A stretch of DNA of 24,454 nt, from positions 1-24,454 of the forward strand of contig JAPPKT010000193.1 of NCBI GenBank assembly GCA_028819675.1. The letters run 5' to 3'. A model generated the notes under the pieces. It had not been told where the DNA came from, did not search any database, and worked only from the letters and a program-made list of their open reading frames with translations. Positions 7,186 to 15,620 of this stretch are shown piece by piece. Position numbers and translations under genes: made by a program. The stretch comes from Caldilineaceae bacterium (GTDB lineage Bacteria; Chloroflexota; Anaerolineae; Caldilineales; Caldilineaceae). Numbering within the stretch: position 1 is the stretch's first letter; each line of letters begins with the position of its first letter.

Positions 7186-9891
7186 TCACATCATCGAAAC
7201 AGGGTCGATGTCGATGCGCCAGCCGAATGGTATGTCGATGCCTCGCAGAAATGCCGAGGGATCGGCCGCCCGAACAATGATCTGCCACCGATAGTAGCCA
7301 CGGTAGCGCGCATAGGGTGCTGGGGCAGGGCCCAGCAGGTCGACACCTTCGCCCCAGATGCCCATCTCCTCGGCGCGTTGCTTTAAGTTCCTCATCATCC
7401 CGTTAGTCTGACCTTCGACCGTTTCAAGTTTCTTGTGCCAGAAGATCAACCGGGCCAGCCTGCTCACTGGTGGGTAGTGCTGCTCACGTCGGAATTCCAC
7501 TTCCCGTTGATAGAAGGCGTGGTAGTCGTGACCGGCGGCTGCCTGAAGCGCGTAATGCTGGGGCGTGTAGCTCTGGAAAATAACCCGACCACCTTTGCGG
7601 CTGCGACCGGCGCGGCCTGCCACTTGAGTCAATAGCTGGAAAGTACGTTCCGGGCCGCGGAAGTCCGGAAGATAGAGGCCCACGTCTGCAGCGACGACGC
7701 CGACCAGGGTGACGAGCGGCAGGTCCAGCCCTTTGGCGATCATCTGTGTGCCGATGAGTACGTCGGCCTCGTGAGAAGCAAATCGATCGAGGATCTGTTC
7801 GTGGCTGCCCTTGCGACCTGTGGTATCGCGGTCCCAGCGCAGGAGGCGTGCGCGCGGGGCAATTTGGCTGACCAGCTCTTCGATGCGCTGCGTTCCGGTG
7901 CCGAAGAAGCGAATGCGATGACTGTGACAGGCCGGGCATTGTTCGGGAATAGGCTCGCGACGGTTGCAGCGGTGACAGATGAGCTGGGCAGCGCGTTCGT
8001 GGAAAGTGAGGGGCGTTTCGCAGCGGACGCATTCGGCGACAAAGCCGCAGTCGCGGCACATAACAAATGAGTGCGTGCCCCGGCGGTTCAGGAAGAGAAT
8101 GGCCTGTTCCCCAGCGTCGAGAACTGCGTGGAGCTCGGACTGAAGACTGCGACTGAAGATACTCCGGTTGCCGGCGCGCAGCTCCTGACGCATGTCGACG
8201 ATTTCGACGGGGGGCAATGCGGCGTATTCAGGAGGCCCATCCTTTTCCTGCGGACGGGCATCGTCCAGTTCACCGTGGCCCACCACTCTGTCGGGCATTT
8301 CAAGCAACTGCAGCCTGTCATGTTGCGCGGCATGGTAAGAGTCCAATGAAGGCGTGGCAGTTCCGAAGATCAGGGCGCTGTCGGTTGCTTCTGCCAGTTG
8401 GACTGCAACTGTGCGTGCATCGTAGAAGACGGTAAAGCTGCCCCACTCGTCAGTGTCCTGCTTGTAAGTGGACTCGTGTTCTTCGTCGACGACGATGAGA
8501 CCGAGGCGGGGCAAGGGAGAGAAGAGGGCGCTGCGGGCGCCGACGATGACATCGATCTGGCCGTCCCGGGCCCTGCGCCAGACATCGTAGCGCTGGCTTG
8601 CGTTCAATCCAGAGTGAACTACCGAGACCCGATTTGGAAAGCGGCCGGCGAAGCGGGCAACCGTCTGGGGAGTGAGAGCGATCTCAGGTACGAGAACGAT
8701 GGCCTGGCGATCGCGTGACAGTGTTTCGGCGATTGCGCGCAGATAGATTTCGGTCTTGCCGCTGCCAGTTGCACCGTGGAGAAGGAAGCTCCCACTCTCA
8801 CGAGATGGCTTCACCTGCCCTTCCGCCTCCGAGCACTGATTCAAGGGTTCGTTTGGCGTAGAGGGGAAGCAGGTCCTGCTGATTACATCCCAGACCTTTT
8901 GCTGTTGTTCGGTAAGTTCGGGGGGATCTGTCCTTGGATAGATTCGGCCGCCAAGAGGGTCCCGGTAACGCACTTTCTGTTCGAGCCGGATCAGTCCGGC
9001 GTCCCTCAATTTGCGCAACATTGCAAGATCGGTGTCCACCTGCTTGTAAAGATCGGTCTTCCAGACAGGAGTTTTGGCTTTAGCAAGGGACTTCAATACC
9101 GGCTCGTATTTTGACGTACCCCGCATCCCCAGGATGGCATCTTCTGTGGCCGAACGTGACTGCGCAAGAGTCACACAGTCGTCCGAAACCCGTACTAGCT
9201 CCTTTTCATGCAAAGGAGGAATAAAGCTCTCCGGCGGAAATTCGCAGGCATCTCTCAGGTCATCCAAGGTCAATGTGAACGACGGTGCACTCAGAAGTGC
9301 CGCCAGGATCTGATCCTGCTTCCTCGTCCTTCCAAGTCTGAACAGACTTTTGCGAACAGACTTTGGATCGATAAGCAGTTCAACCTGTTCCTCCCGTTTG
9401 GAACGGACTCCGATAGCCGAGCCGCTCTTGCTGAGCAGGCCAGGCGTCAGGAAGAGCTTCACGGCTTCCGAGATTGGCGCCACGTAGTAGTCGGCAATCC
9501 AGAATGCCATGGTCAGCTGGGCCGGGGTCAGGACGGGTTGCGGACGGGCGAGTCGATCGACTGCTTTGGTCTCGACGGGAGACGAGGTCGCGGGCCCAAC
9601 AACGATTCCCTGAACTTCCTGCGGGCCGAACGGGACCCATACCAGGTGGCCCGGCTCTACCTGACCTATCAGGTCGGGAGGCAGGTGATAGTGAAAGGTC
9701 TGAAAACGCGCAGCGCCGCCGGTACGCTGGTGAACCGACTCCGGCCCTGGGAGATTGAGGGAAAGGTTCAGTGCGCTATCGACATCGACGCCACCCCAGT
9801 CACTGCCTGGAGGCGAGACGTCACTCTGCCTGAACGAACGGCGGATGGGGATGAATATGATTACTTCAACTAGACTCTTCTCGACTGACAC
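7186..9891 (-). CDS. priA: Primosomal protein N' (replication restart helicase PriA)
   Basis: PriA binds stalled forks and reloads the replicative helicase; it is a 3'-5' superfamily-2 helicase. The protein has 901 residues, longer than the roughly 730 of E. coli because of extra sequence in the N-terminal half and an insertion near 341-367. Seen in order are the DNA 3'-end-binding domain (about 62-150), Walker A GATGSGKT (373-380), DEEH (469-472), eight zinc-binding cysteines (612, 615, 621, 624, 639, 642, 652, 655), and the helicase motifs GTQMIAKGLD (714-723) and QVAGRAGR (756-763). The start is a GTG supported by AGAGGG (complement of 9899-9904) seven bases upstream; a stop codon lies just before it in frame. 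The first 60 residues have no family match that I can see. Confidence 0.95.
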   Translation of the reverse strand: MSVEKSLVEVIIFIPIRRSFRQSDVSPPGSDWGGVDVDSALNLSLNLPGPESVHQRTGGAARFQTFHYHLPPDLIGQVEPGHLVWVPFGPQEVQGIVVGPATSSPVETKAVDRLARPQPVLTPAQLTMAFWIADYYVAPISEAVKLFLTPGLLSKSGSAIGVRSKREEQVELLIDPKSVRKSLFRLGRTRKQDQILAALLSAPSFTLTLDDLRDACEFPPESFIPPLHEKELVRVSDDCVTLAQSRSATEDAILGMRGTSKYEPVLKSLAKAKTPVWKTDLYKQVDTDLAMLRKLRDAGLIRLEQKVRYRDPLGGRIYPRTDPPELTEQQQKVWDVISRTCFPSTPNEPLNQCSEAEGQVKPSRESGSFLLHGATGSGKTEIYLRAIAETLSRDRQAIVLVPEIALTPQTVARFAGRFPNRVSVVHSGLNASQRYDVWRRARDGQIDVIVGARSALFSPLPRLGLIVVDEEHESTYKQDTDEWGSFTVFYDARTVAVQLAEATDSALIFGTATPSLDSYHAAQHDRLQLLEMPDRVVGHGELDDARPQEKDGPPEYAALPPVEIVDMRQELRAGNRSIFSRSLQSELHAVLDAGEQAILFLNRRGTHSFVMCRDCGFVAECVRCETPLTFHERAAQLICHRCNRREPIPEQCPACHSHRIRFFGTGTQRIEELVSQIAPRARLLRWDRDTTGRKGSHEQILDRFASHEADVLIGTQMIAKGLDLPLVTLVGVVAADVGLYLPDFRGPERTFQLLTQVAGRAGRSRKGGRVIFQSYTPQHYALQAAAGHDYHAFYQREVEFRREQHYPPVSRLARLIFWHKKLETVEGQTNGMMRNLKQRAEEMGIWGEGVDLLGPAPAPYARYRGYYRWQIIVRAADPSAFLRGIDIPFGWRIDIDPVSMM

Positions 9892-10075
9892 GGGATGTCC
9901 CTCTGGTCAGTGTGGCTCATATGTTCCGTCTATACCAAGGGAATTGTAACCCTGATGCGGCGCGACGGCCAAGGGTTCGGTCCTTCCCTCGGCAACCGGT
10001 TCAAAGAAAGGGTTTACCTCTGCCGCCACGAGGGCGACAGGAGAGCGAGGTTGGAGGCTGTCCTGGATTCGGTTA

Positions 10076-11491
10076 CTACCAACGGCGACGGCGCTGAAAG
10101 GTGAGAAGTAGTGTGATGCGAAAGATTGCGGCGTAGACGTACACCTGCCAGAGCCCGACAGGGAGTGCCAGAGCAGCAGGCAGGTAAGCGGTGAAGGGAT
10201 GGCCGACTAAGGACGCATTCAGGGAGTTGAAGAGGACGGCCAGCAGGCCGTAGCAGATCAGCCCAAGGACTACCCCCATCAGTGGTTGAATCATTGAGCG
10301 CAAAATGTATTGACGGTCGAACTCCTCATGCACTCGCATTCGCTCAAAGAGGAATGAAATGGTGCCCAGCCAGCCCCCAATCCCGCCGCTCGCCACCGTC
10401 CACAGCAGGGAATAGTAGTGTGATGTGTTCCATCCTGTGCTGGATGCGATCGCCAGGATTATTTCATTGACATCGAGCGGATAGAGATAGAGGGCGGCGC
10501 CAAGCCCGCCTAAGGCGGCCAACCAGAGGATGAGGAGCCCGAACGTGCGCAGCGCCATGCCGCGTGAGCGACTGCGGCTGGACTTGGCGCGTTCGATTAT
10601 CTGTCTGGCCTGTTCGATATTATACTGGGCCCGCTCGATGCGGTGGGGCTGGCCGGCTATGATCTCCCTGGCCTCACGCAATAGGGACAGGGCATGGCCT
10701 GTATTCTCGCGCCGCGTTTCCCGAAACCGTTCGATGGCTTCGTAGAGGCCGGTAATTTCTTCTTCAATCAGTTGCGCGTCGGAAGAGAGAGATTCGGGCG
10801 CAACTTCGAACTGTAGCCATTCGGGCGGAGGCGCTACCGTTACGGGATTGTCCAGAAGCGATTCGGGTTGCCGCCGGATACTTTGAATTGGAAACTGCGG
10901 CTCTTGAGGCCTTGTCTGGCCCGCTGGACCCTGGCCCGACTGTGTATGGGGCAGGTCTTCCCCGTCGGACGGATTTACGCTGCGGGGAGACTGGTCGAGG
11001 ATTCCTTGACTGGACAACGTTCCAGGGGTGGACTCTGTATCGTGCCGCATAGAGGGTTGGGACCATTGGCGCGATTCCGCGGCGGGACCAGGGGAGTCAG
11101 ATGTGCCCGAACCTGGGACGGATGCATCCGGCACCGCCGCGTCGTTTCGAATCTGGTCAGGCGGCAGGGCGCTTTCTGATCCGGGCTGGACAGTCTGGTC
11201 GGAATGCAAGACCGGTTCTTGCTGGTCCTCGGATTCTTCTGATGGCTCCGACGCGATGCTTTCCGGAGAGTAGCGAGTTGCGGCGGTGTCCGTGCTGGCG
11301 GCCATCTGCTCAAGGAGAAACTCGGCGCGCTGACGCAGCGCGGCCAACTGTGCCGCCGATTCTTCGAGCATTTGCAGGGAAGACAACTCTTCCCGCGCCA
11401 AGTCGTTCGGACCTGGACCCGCCTTACTTTCTTCGGTCGGATTTGGGCTGCCGTCCGAAGATGCAGAGGCGTTTTCAGATTCGGAATTCAA
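10076..11491 (-). CDS. Membrane protein of unknown function with disordered N-terminus and coiled coil
   Basis: A 471-residue protein I do not recognise. Residues 1-215 are rich in Ser, Pro, Glu, Gln and Gly and look disordered, apart from a short helix at 35-66. Residues 238-303 are charged and helical, probably a coiled coil. A basic stretch, SSRSRSRG (304-311), leads into four predicted membrane helices (about 317-338, 359-382, 400-424, 435-463), and the protein ends in QRRRRW. There is no signal peptide, so the long N-terminus is probably cytoplasmic. The opening codon is TTG without a clear ribosome binding site; ATG at 11371 (residue 41) is an alternative start. It precedes priA on the same strand by 184 bp and may share its transcript. 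Confidence 0.7.
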   Translation of the reverse strand: MNSESENASASSDGSPNPTEESKAGPGPNDLAREELSSLQMLEESAAQLAALRQRAEFLLEQMAASTDTAATRYSPESIASEPSEESEDQQEPVLHSDQTVQPGSESALPPDQIRNDAAVPDASVPGSGTSDSPGPAAESRQWSQPSMRHDTESTPGTLSSQGILDQSPRSVNPSDGEDLPHTQSGQGPAGQTRPQEPQFPIQSIRRQPESLLDNPVTVAPPPEWLQFEVAPESLSSDAQLIEEEITGLYEAIERFRETRRENTGHALSLLREAREIIAGQPHRIERAQYNIEQARQIIERAKSSRSRSRGMALRTFGLLILWLAALGGLGAALYLYPLDVNEIILAIASSTGWNTSHYYSLLWTVASGGIGGWLGTISFLFERMRVHEEFDRQYILRSMIQPLMGVVLGLICYGLLAVLFNSLNASLVGHPFTAYLPAALALPVGLWQVYVYAAIFRITLLLTFQRRRRW

Positions 11492-11848
11492 TATAAGCTA
11501 CAGTTCATTTGCAACGCCAAATGCCCGGAGGCGGCACCGGTTTGACGGAATCCCCACCGCCCAACAGCGATCAGACGACTGTCTAGTACTATATCATACG
11601 GTATAATTCAGCGAAAAAGACTGCCTCTGAATTCCAATTGGGGCCCGCGAACCGTTCAATTCAGGGAAGCGGCGCCGGGTGAGCGCTCTGCAGTCTGAGA
11701 TCTGGCGGAATAGTGTTTCGGGACACTTTCCGAGGAACTGATCCTTCCGGCTTGGCATAACTTTAGTGGGCTAAGCCTGCTCACTCCTCCCTGTTTCATC
11801 CACATCACTCAGAATCGGGTGGGTGAAGTTTCGAAGTTGACTGTAGCC

Positions 11849-11864
11849 AGGTCGACAGGTCGAC
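11849..11864. repeat. Tandem AGGTCGAC pair
   Basis: The octamer AGGTCGAC occurs twice back to back. Because GTCGAC is itself a palindrome, the pair is also nearly dyad-symmetric, so it could be bound by a dimeric regulator. Nothing else supports a function, and chance is a fair explanation. Confidence 0.3.
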
Positions 11865-12364
11865 GTGCTTTCTGAGGCGTGAAATGCAATTGGGGAAGCC
11901 GTTGAGTCGCCACCGGTGTGCGCACGCAACGTTTAAGCACTGCGGAGGGCAATGAAAGGCACCTCATGCGAGTAGTTCAGGTCCAGTTTTTCTCGAAGTC
12001 CTGAGTTCATGGATGGGTGGACGAATGGTTGGCACTGGGCTCAAGCTCAGTTTGAGACGTGAGAAACTGGTCCCTGGCTTCAAACGATCTGTCTCTCCAA
12101 GACGGCTCTATTGCACGAAAGGGCGTGTTGCGGAGGCCCAGGAAAGGTCCAAATGGCCGGCCACCTTAAACTACAGCGGCCAGTAGCCCGAATCCGCACC
12201 AATAGACTGAGTAGAGGAGTGAAAAAGGAATGGAAGACAGGCACTCAAGGCGACTAGCTGTATTTTACCCATCGCCCGACTTGGCGTGTGCGTAACGGGA
12301 AGGGAGCCATCGCGAGGTAGGAAAGGAAGAGCGAAAACGCGGAGTAACGAAATTGGCGCAAGAT

Positions 12365-12394
12365 TTGACAGTCACAGTGAATGCCGCGTATAAT
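12365..12394 (+). promoter_or_regulatory. Perfect-consensus sigma70 promoter of rpmH
   Basis: TTGACA (12365-12370) and TATAAT (12389-12394) both match the housekeeping consensus at six of six positions, with an 18-base spacer. Transcription should begin near 12401, about 40 bases before the rpmH start, and probably reads on through rnpA and yidD. A strong constitutive promoter is what one expects for a ribosomal protein gene. Confidence 0.88.
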
Positions 12395-12440
12395 TGACTA
12401 TTGGTAGTCATTCTGAATTGTTCATTTGGAGAGGGAAAAG

Positions 12441-12605
12441 ATGCCGAAACGAACCTGGCAACCGAAGGTTCGCAAGCGGTTGCGCACACACGGCTTTCGC
12501 AAACGAATGAGTAAGCCCGGCGGACGCAATGTGTTGAAGCGCCGCCGACTTAAGCGGAGGACAGAACTTTCAGTCCAGCTTTCAACGCGTAAGAGAACAT
12601 TCTGA
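12441..12605 (+). CDS. rpmH: 50S ribosomal protein L34
   Basis: A small, very basic protein of the large ribosomal subunit. The 54-residue product [20 protein letters not shown]... carries the family signature: KRTWQP at the N-terminus, [24 protein letters not shown] in the middle (positions 17-40), and the SV near residue 44. Most L34 proteins have 44-47 residues; here about eight extra residues, ending in RKRTF, follow the conserved part. GGAGAGGG (12428-12435) lies five bases upstream of the ATG. It is the first gene of the conserved rpmH-rnpA-yidD-yidC-jag block and has its own consensus promoter. Confidence 0.96.
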   Translation: MPKRTWQPKVRKRLRTHGFRKRMSKPGGRNVLKRRRLKRRTELSVQLSTRKRTF

Positions 12606-12620
12606 CAGCGCGCCCCAAAA

Positions 12621-12638
12621 CTGCTGGCTGGCCGGCAG
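12621..12638 (+). promoter_or_regulatory. Short hairpin between rpmH and rnpA
   Basis: CTGCTGGC-TG-GCCGGCAG is an imperfect palindrome 16 bases after the rpmH stop. It can form a seven-pair stem with one G-U pair and a four-base loop. No T tract follows, so partial termination or RNA processing, which would lower rnpA expression relative to rpmH, is more likely than full termination. Confidence 0.35.
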
Positions 12639-12773
12639 CGTGTCGTGTGTACGAGAGTGGATGTGTGGGAAGGTGTGGGACATCCCCAACGAAGTGCGAA
12701 GCTCGTTCACTCACATGGCTTCGCTTAAAGCCAGCAATTGTGTGTATGCTGAATCTTTCGGGCCTTGAGCGGC

Positions 12774-13148
12774 GTGAGAAGACGCTTCCGAGTACGGGAC
12801 AACAGCCGGTTCCAGGAGATTCGCCGCAAAGGCAGATCGTACAGTAGCCGTTTTGCCGTATTATGCATTCTCGAGAATCGTCTTCCCTATAGCCGTTTCG
12901 GTTTCTCCGTGAGCCGCCGGATTGGCAACGCAGTCCTGCGAAACCGCGTGAAGAGGCGGATGCGGGAATCGGTACGGTTACACATGGACCAGATTCAACC
13001 TGGTTGGGACTGTGTCGTCATTGCCCGAACTCCGATTCGAAAGGCTACGTACGGTCAGATTGACGACGCCTTCTCCCGACTCTTTGCACGCGCAGCGCTC
13101 TTGGTCTCTGAACTGGGCCCAAACAAGGCTAGCGCCTGGGAGGGCTGA
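12774..13148 (+). CDS. rnpA: Ribonuclease P protein component
   Basis: The protein subunit of RNase P, which helps the catalytic RNA cut 5' leaders from pre-tRNAs. The family signature is FGFSVSRRIGNAVLRNRVKR with its RNR core, preceded by FRVRDNSRF and followed by DCVVIARTPIRKATYGQIDDAF. About 124 residues, normal for the family. The start is uncertain: GTG at 12774 gives MRRRFRVRD, which matches how most RnpA proteins begin, whereas TTG at 12765 adds three residues. Neither has a strong ribosome binding site. It lies 168 bp after rpmH, and yidD starts 3 bp after its stop. Confidence 0.92.
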   Translation: MRRRFRVRDNSRFQEIRRKGRSYSSRFAVLCILENRLPYSRFGFSVSRRIGNAVLRNRVKRRMRESVRLHMDQIQPGWDCVVIARTPIRKATYGQIDDAFSRLFARAALLVSELGPNKASAWEG

Positions 13149-13151
13149 GTT

Positions 13152-13361
13152 GTGCGCGCTGTCTTGCTGCTTCTGATCAGTCTCTATCAGAGAGGCATCT
13201 CCCCTCTCATGGGAAGCAATTGCCGCTTCTTCCCGACTTGCTCACAGTACACCTATGAGGCGGTGGAGCGATACGGGGCGGCTCAAGGGGTGTGGATGGG
13301 TTTGCGGCGCATCTGTCGTTGCCATCCATGGAATCCCGGAGGTTTTGACCCTGTTCCTTGA
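13152..13361 (+). CDS. yidD: Membrane protein insertion efficiency factor YidD
   Basis: A small membrane-associated protein thought to help YidC insert proteins. The 69-residue product is complete and shows the whole family signature: [35 protein letters not shown], and the end motif [14 protein letters not shown]. The GTG start has GGGAGGG (13138-13144) seven bases upstream, lying inside the end of rnpA, so the two genes are translationally close. A 254-bp gap separates it from yidC. Confidence 0.95.
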   Translation: MRAVLLLLISLYQRGISPLMGSNCRFFPTCSQYTYEAVERYGAAQGVWMGLRRICRCHPWNPGGFDPVP

Positions 13362-13577
13362 CAAGTCATGCCAAACGCATCTGTTTTCATCGCATTCACT
13401 TTAAGGATCCCCATGTCGAGCAATGGAGGGCGGATTGCCGGGTTGCAGGCAAGTCGCCGCATACAATTCGGCAGAGGATCACGGGATGGTAAGGATGAAA
13501 CACAGGTGATGCGGTCGGACAATTCGAGGTTGCGGAGCGACTAAGGCAACGAAGGTCGTTATATTGACCGGCCCTGC

Positions 13578-13598
13578 CCGCGCCTGGGTCTGGCGCGG
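13578..13598 (+). promoter_or_regulatory. Hairpin just upstream of the yidC ribosome binding site
   Basis: CCGCGCC (13578-13584) and GGCGCGG (13592-13598) are perfect complements with a seven-base loop. The stem ends five bases before AGGAG (13604-13608), the yidC ribosome binding site. At this distance it could modulate ribosome access, act as an attenuator between yidD and yidC, or be the end of the rpmH operon transcript. No T tract is present. Confidence 0.45.
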
Positions 13599-13615
13599 CG
13601 ATTAGGAGAAATACT

Positions 13616-14617
13616 GTGAATCGCAGAAGGATTCTCTGGCTGTTGATCCTGGTATCGGCGGCGTTTCTACTTGGCGGTTGCGGCGTACCACGCGAAGGCG
13701 TGGTGGACTGGAACACGGCAGAGGCAGAAGGATGGTGGCAGGTCGTCATCGTTTTCCCTCTGGCAAAGTCTCTTATCTGGCTGAATACCAGCCTGGTAAA
13801 CTGGGATATCCCCTACAGCTGGGGCTTTGCGATCATCCTGTTCACGATAATAATCAAGATGATCACGTTCCCCTTGACGATGATCCAGATAAGGAGTATG
13901 CAGGCGCAGAAGGGCCTGCAGCCTCAACTTCAGGAGCTCCAGAAGAAGTACGGAAAGAACCGCGACAAGATGGCGCAGGAGCAAATGAAACTGTATCGGG
14001 AGGCAGGGGTGAACCCGCTCAGCGGCTGCCTGCCGATGGTCGTTCAGATGCCGGTCCTGTTTGGGCTGTATTCGGCTCTGGTGGCGTTGGGTCCGGCCTT
14101 GTCGGATGCTCGCTTCTTCTGGATTCCCGATCTTGGCTTTCCTGAATTCACGCGCGGGCTCGCCTGGATCCCCGAAAAGTTCAATGAGGGCGAGTATCTG
14201 CTTCTGCTGGCATACCTTGTATTACCGGCTTTGCTCATGATCAGCCAGGTCTACATGCAGAGGATGACGACCGCGACCACGCCGACCGGCAGCGAGGGTC
14301 AGGCCGGAATGATGAAGCAGATGACCACGATCATGACCCTGATGTTCGGCTTCTTCACATTGCAGGTGCCGGCAGGTCTGTCGTTGTACTGGGTGACGAG
14401 CAACCTGCTGCAGTTGGGACAAACATACATCGCCAACTACGTGAGTGGTGTAAATAACCCGATCGCCCCGGCGGCGCCGCAGGCCTTGACGGCCACGGCC
14501 GGTGCTGGTTCTTCTGATGGAGGTTCGACAGTCGCCCCTGCTGCAGAAGTAAAGGAACCCCAACGCAAGAGGACGCCTCATCGTCGACGGAACCGGCGCA
14601 ATCGAAAGAGAAGATAA
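13616..14617 (+). CDS. yidC: Membrane protein insertase YidC (short, lipoprotein type)
   Basis: YidC/Oxa1/SpoIIIJ insertase of the cytoplasmic membrane, 333 residues. The N-terminus is a lipoprotein signal with lipobox LGGC (C22 would be lipidated), and the large periplasmic domain of Gram-negative YidC is absent. Five membrane segments are visible (about 42-62, 69-90, 139-158, 195-215, 238-260), as is the cytoplasmic coiled hairpin QLQELQKKYGKNRDKM followed by GVNPLSGCLPMVVQMPVLFGLY. K81 takes the place of the groove arginine. The C-terminus is strongly basic (from about 314 on), which suits ribosome binding. The GTG start has AGGAG seven bases upstream. The jag start follows one base after the stop. 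Confidence 0.96.
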   Translation: MNRRRILWLLILVSAAFLLGGCGVPREGVVDWNTAEAEGWWQVVIVFPLAKSLIWLNTSLVNWDIPYSWGFAIILFTIIIKMITFPLTMIQIRSMQAQKGLQPQLQELQKKYGKNRDKMAQEQMKLYREAGVNPLSGCLPMVVQMPVLFGLYSALVALGPALSDARFFWIPDLGFPEFTRGLAWIPEKFNEGEYLLLLAYLVLPALLMISQVYMQRMTTATTPTGSEGQAGMMKQMTTIMTLMFGFFTLQVPAGLSLYWVTSNLLQLGQTYIANYVSGVNNPIAPAAPQALTATAGAGSSDGGSTVAPAAEVKEPQRKRTPHRRRNRRNRKRR

Positions 14618-14618
14618 G

Positions 14619-15473
14619 ATGAATGAAGGTCAGAGCTACGAGTACAGGGCAAAGACCGTAGATGCGGCTGTTAATGAGGGACTGCGCCAACTGGGTGTTT
14701 CCCTGGAGGAGATCGAAGTCGAAGTGATCGACGAAGGGAGCCGCGGGATTCTGGGAATCGGCGCCTCCGATGCACGCGTTCGCCTGATTCGCAAAGCTGA
14801 GGACCTGCCTTTGGCAGCTCAAGCAGAGGAAGTCAGCAGTGTTTCAGAAGGGACTCCAGTCGTAGCTGAGACAGTGCCTGAGTACGATGCCGCTACTGGA
14901 CTCGATGCAACGACAACGCAGGAACCCAAACCGGTCGAAGACGAGGCCGCGCCGGTCTTGCCGGCGGACTCGCATCCTGCCCTTGCAGTTGAGGTGGATG
15001 AAGGCGACGCGGAACTCGAGGACCTTGCGTTCGATCTGCTGAACCAGATGTTGGTGCATTTGGGCATCGAGGCCGAAATCGAGGTTTCCTGGCAGGACAA
15101 TCCGGAGGACAGTGACCGGGCACTCTGCCTCAATGTTGTCGGCGAGGAGTCGGGCGTCCTCATCGGTCGCAACGGCGAGACTCTGGCGAGCATGCAGTAC
15201 CTTATCAGGCTCATGGTCAACCAGGAGATTCATCGTTGGAAAAACATCGTTGTCGACATTGACGGCTACAAGCAGAGAAGAGCTGAGCAGCTCAGCCAGC
15301 TGGCCCACCGCCTTGCTGAGCAGGTCGTCGCCTCAGGGAGACCGGCATCATTGGAACCGATGCCGGCAAGTGAGCGCCGCCTCGTCCACATTGCGTTACG
15401 CGACCACGAGCACGTATATACCTCAAGCACCGGTGAGGACACGCGGCGCAAGGTACAGATCCTGCTTAAGTGA
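14619..15473 (+). CDS. jag: Jag/KhpB RNA-binding protein
   Basis: A cytoplasmic RNA-binding protein of the Jag (SpoIIIJ-associated, also KhpB/EloR) family, linked in other bacteria to cell elongation and division. The 284 residues show three parts: the Jag-N domain (about 7-56, with DEGSRGILGIGASDARVR), an acidic low-complexity linker (about 60-132), and a KH domain (about 136-213) with the RNA-binding loop GRNG (183-186). An R3H domain (about 219-284) follows, with R253 and H257 in ERRLVH. It begins one base after yidC, as in many genomes, which supports the assignment. Confidence 0.95.
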   Translation: MNEGQSYEYRAKTVDAAVNEGLRQLGVSLEEIEVEVIDEGSRGILGIGASDARVRLIRKAEDLPLAAQAEEVSSVSEGTPVVAETVPEYDAATGLDATTTQEPKPVEDEAAPVLPADSHPALAVEVDEGDAELEDLAFDLLNQMLVHLGIEAEIEVSWQDNPEDSDRALCLNVVGEESGVLIGRNGETLASMQYLIRLMVNQEIHRWKNIVVDIDGYKQRRAEQLSQLAHRLAEQVVASGRPASLEPMPASERRLVHIALRDHEHVYTSSTGEDTRRKVQILLK

Positions 15474-15620
15474 TTGAGGCCAACCCTCCGTTCGCTTGTT
15501 GAACCGTTGCGTCGTGGCGCAGTTTCTCAGGGACGGTCTCTTGCCGGAGCGACATGGCTTCGGTCGACCGCAAACAAACGAAGTCAGGTATACCAATCGC
15601 AAACTGCTCACGAACTGTCC

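Larger units (their letters stand above)
11492..12440. other. 949-bp intergenic region upstream of rpmH with no recognisable gene
   Basis: This divergent region separates the leftward membrane-protein gene from rpmH. I see no tRNA, known ncRNA motif or convincing reading frame. It holds an AT-rich patch (about 11581-11620), one single-mismatch DnaA-box-like sequence TCATCCACA (11796-11804), a tandem AGGTCGAC pair (11849-11864), small inverted repeats such as TGGCCG/CGGCCA (12154-12159 and 12177-12182), and the rpmH promoter at its right end. The position before rpmH-rnpA-yidD-yidC-jag-parAB is where many bacteria have dnaA or oriC, but the expected cluster of DnaA boxes is missing. Confidence 0.6.

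Noticed and set aside
11796..11804. DnaA-box-like TCATCCACA
   Set aside because: A single site with one mismatch; an origin needs a cluster, which I did not find.
12140..12160. AGGAAAGGTCC resembling the RNase P RNA core
   Set aside because: One extra base breaks the conserved GGAAAGUCC, and the other conserved RNase P RNA segments are not found nearby.
12230..12295. 21-codon frame starting ATGGAAGACAGG with AGGAG ten bases upstream
   Set aside because: Too short and with no known family; the spacing is long, and chance is likely in a 949-bp gap. Conservation in relatives would be needed.
15474..15620. N-terminal extension of the PfkB-family kinase frame
   Set aside because: Would start at TTG directly after the jag stop and adds 49 residues with no family match; the ATG at 15621 fits the fold.
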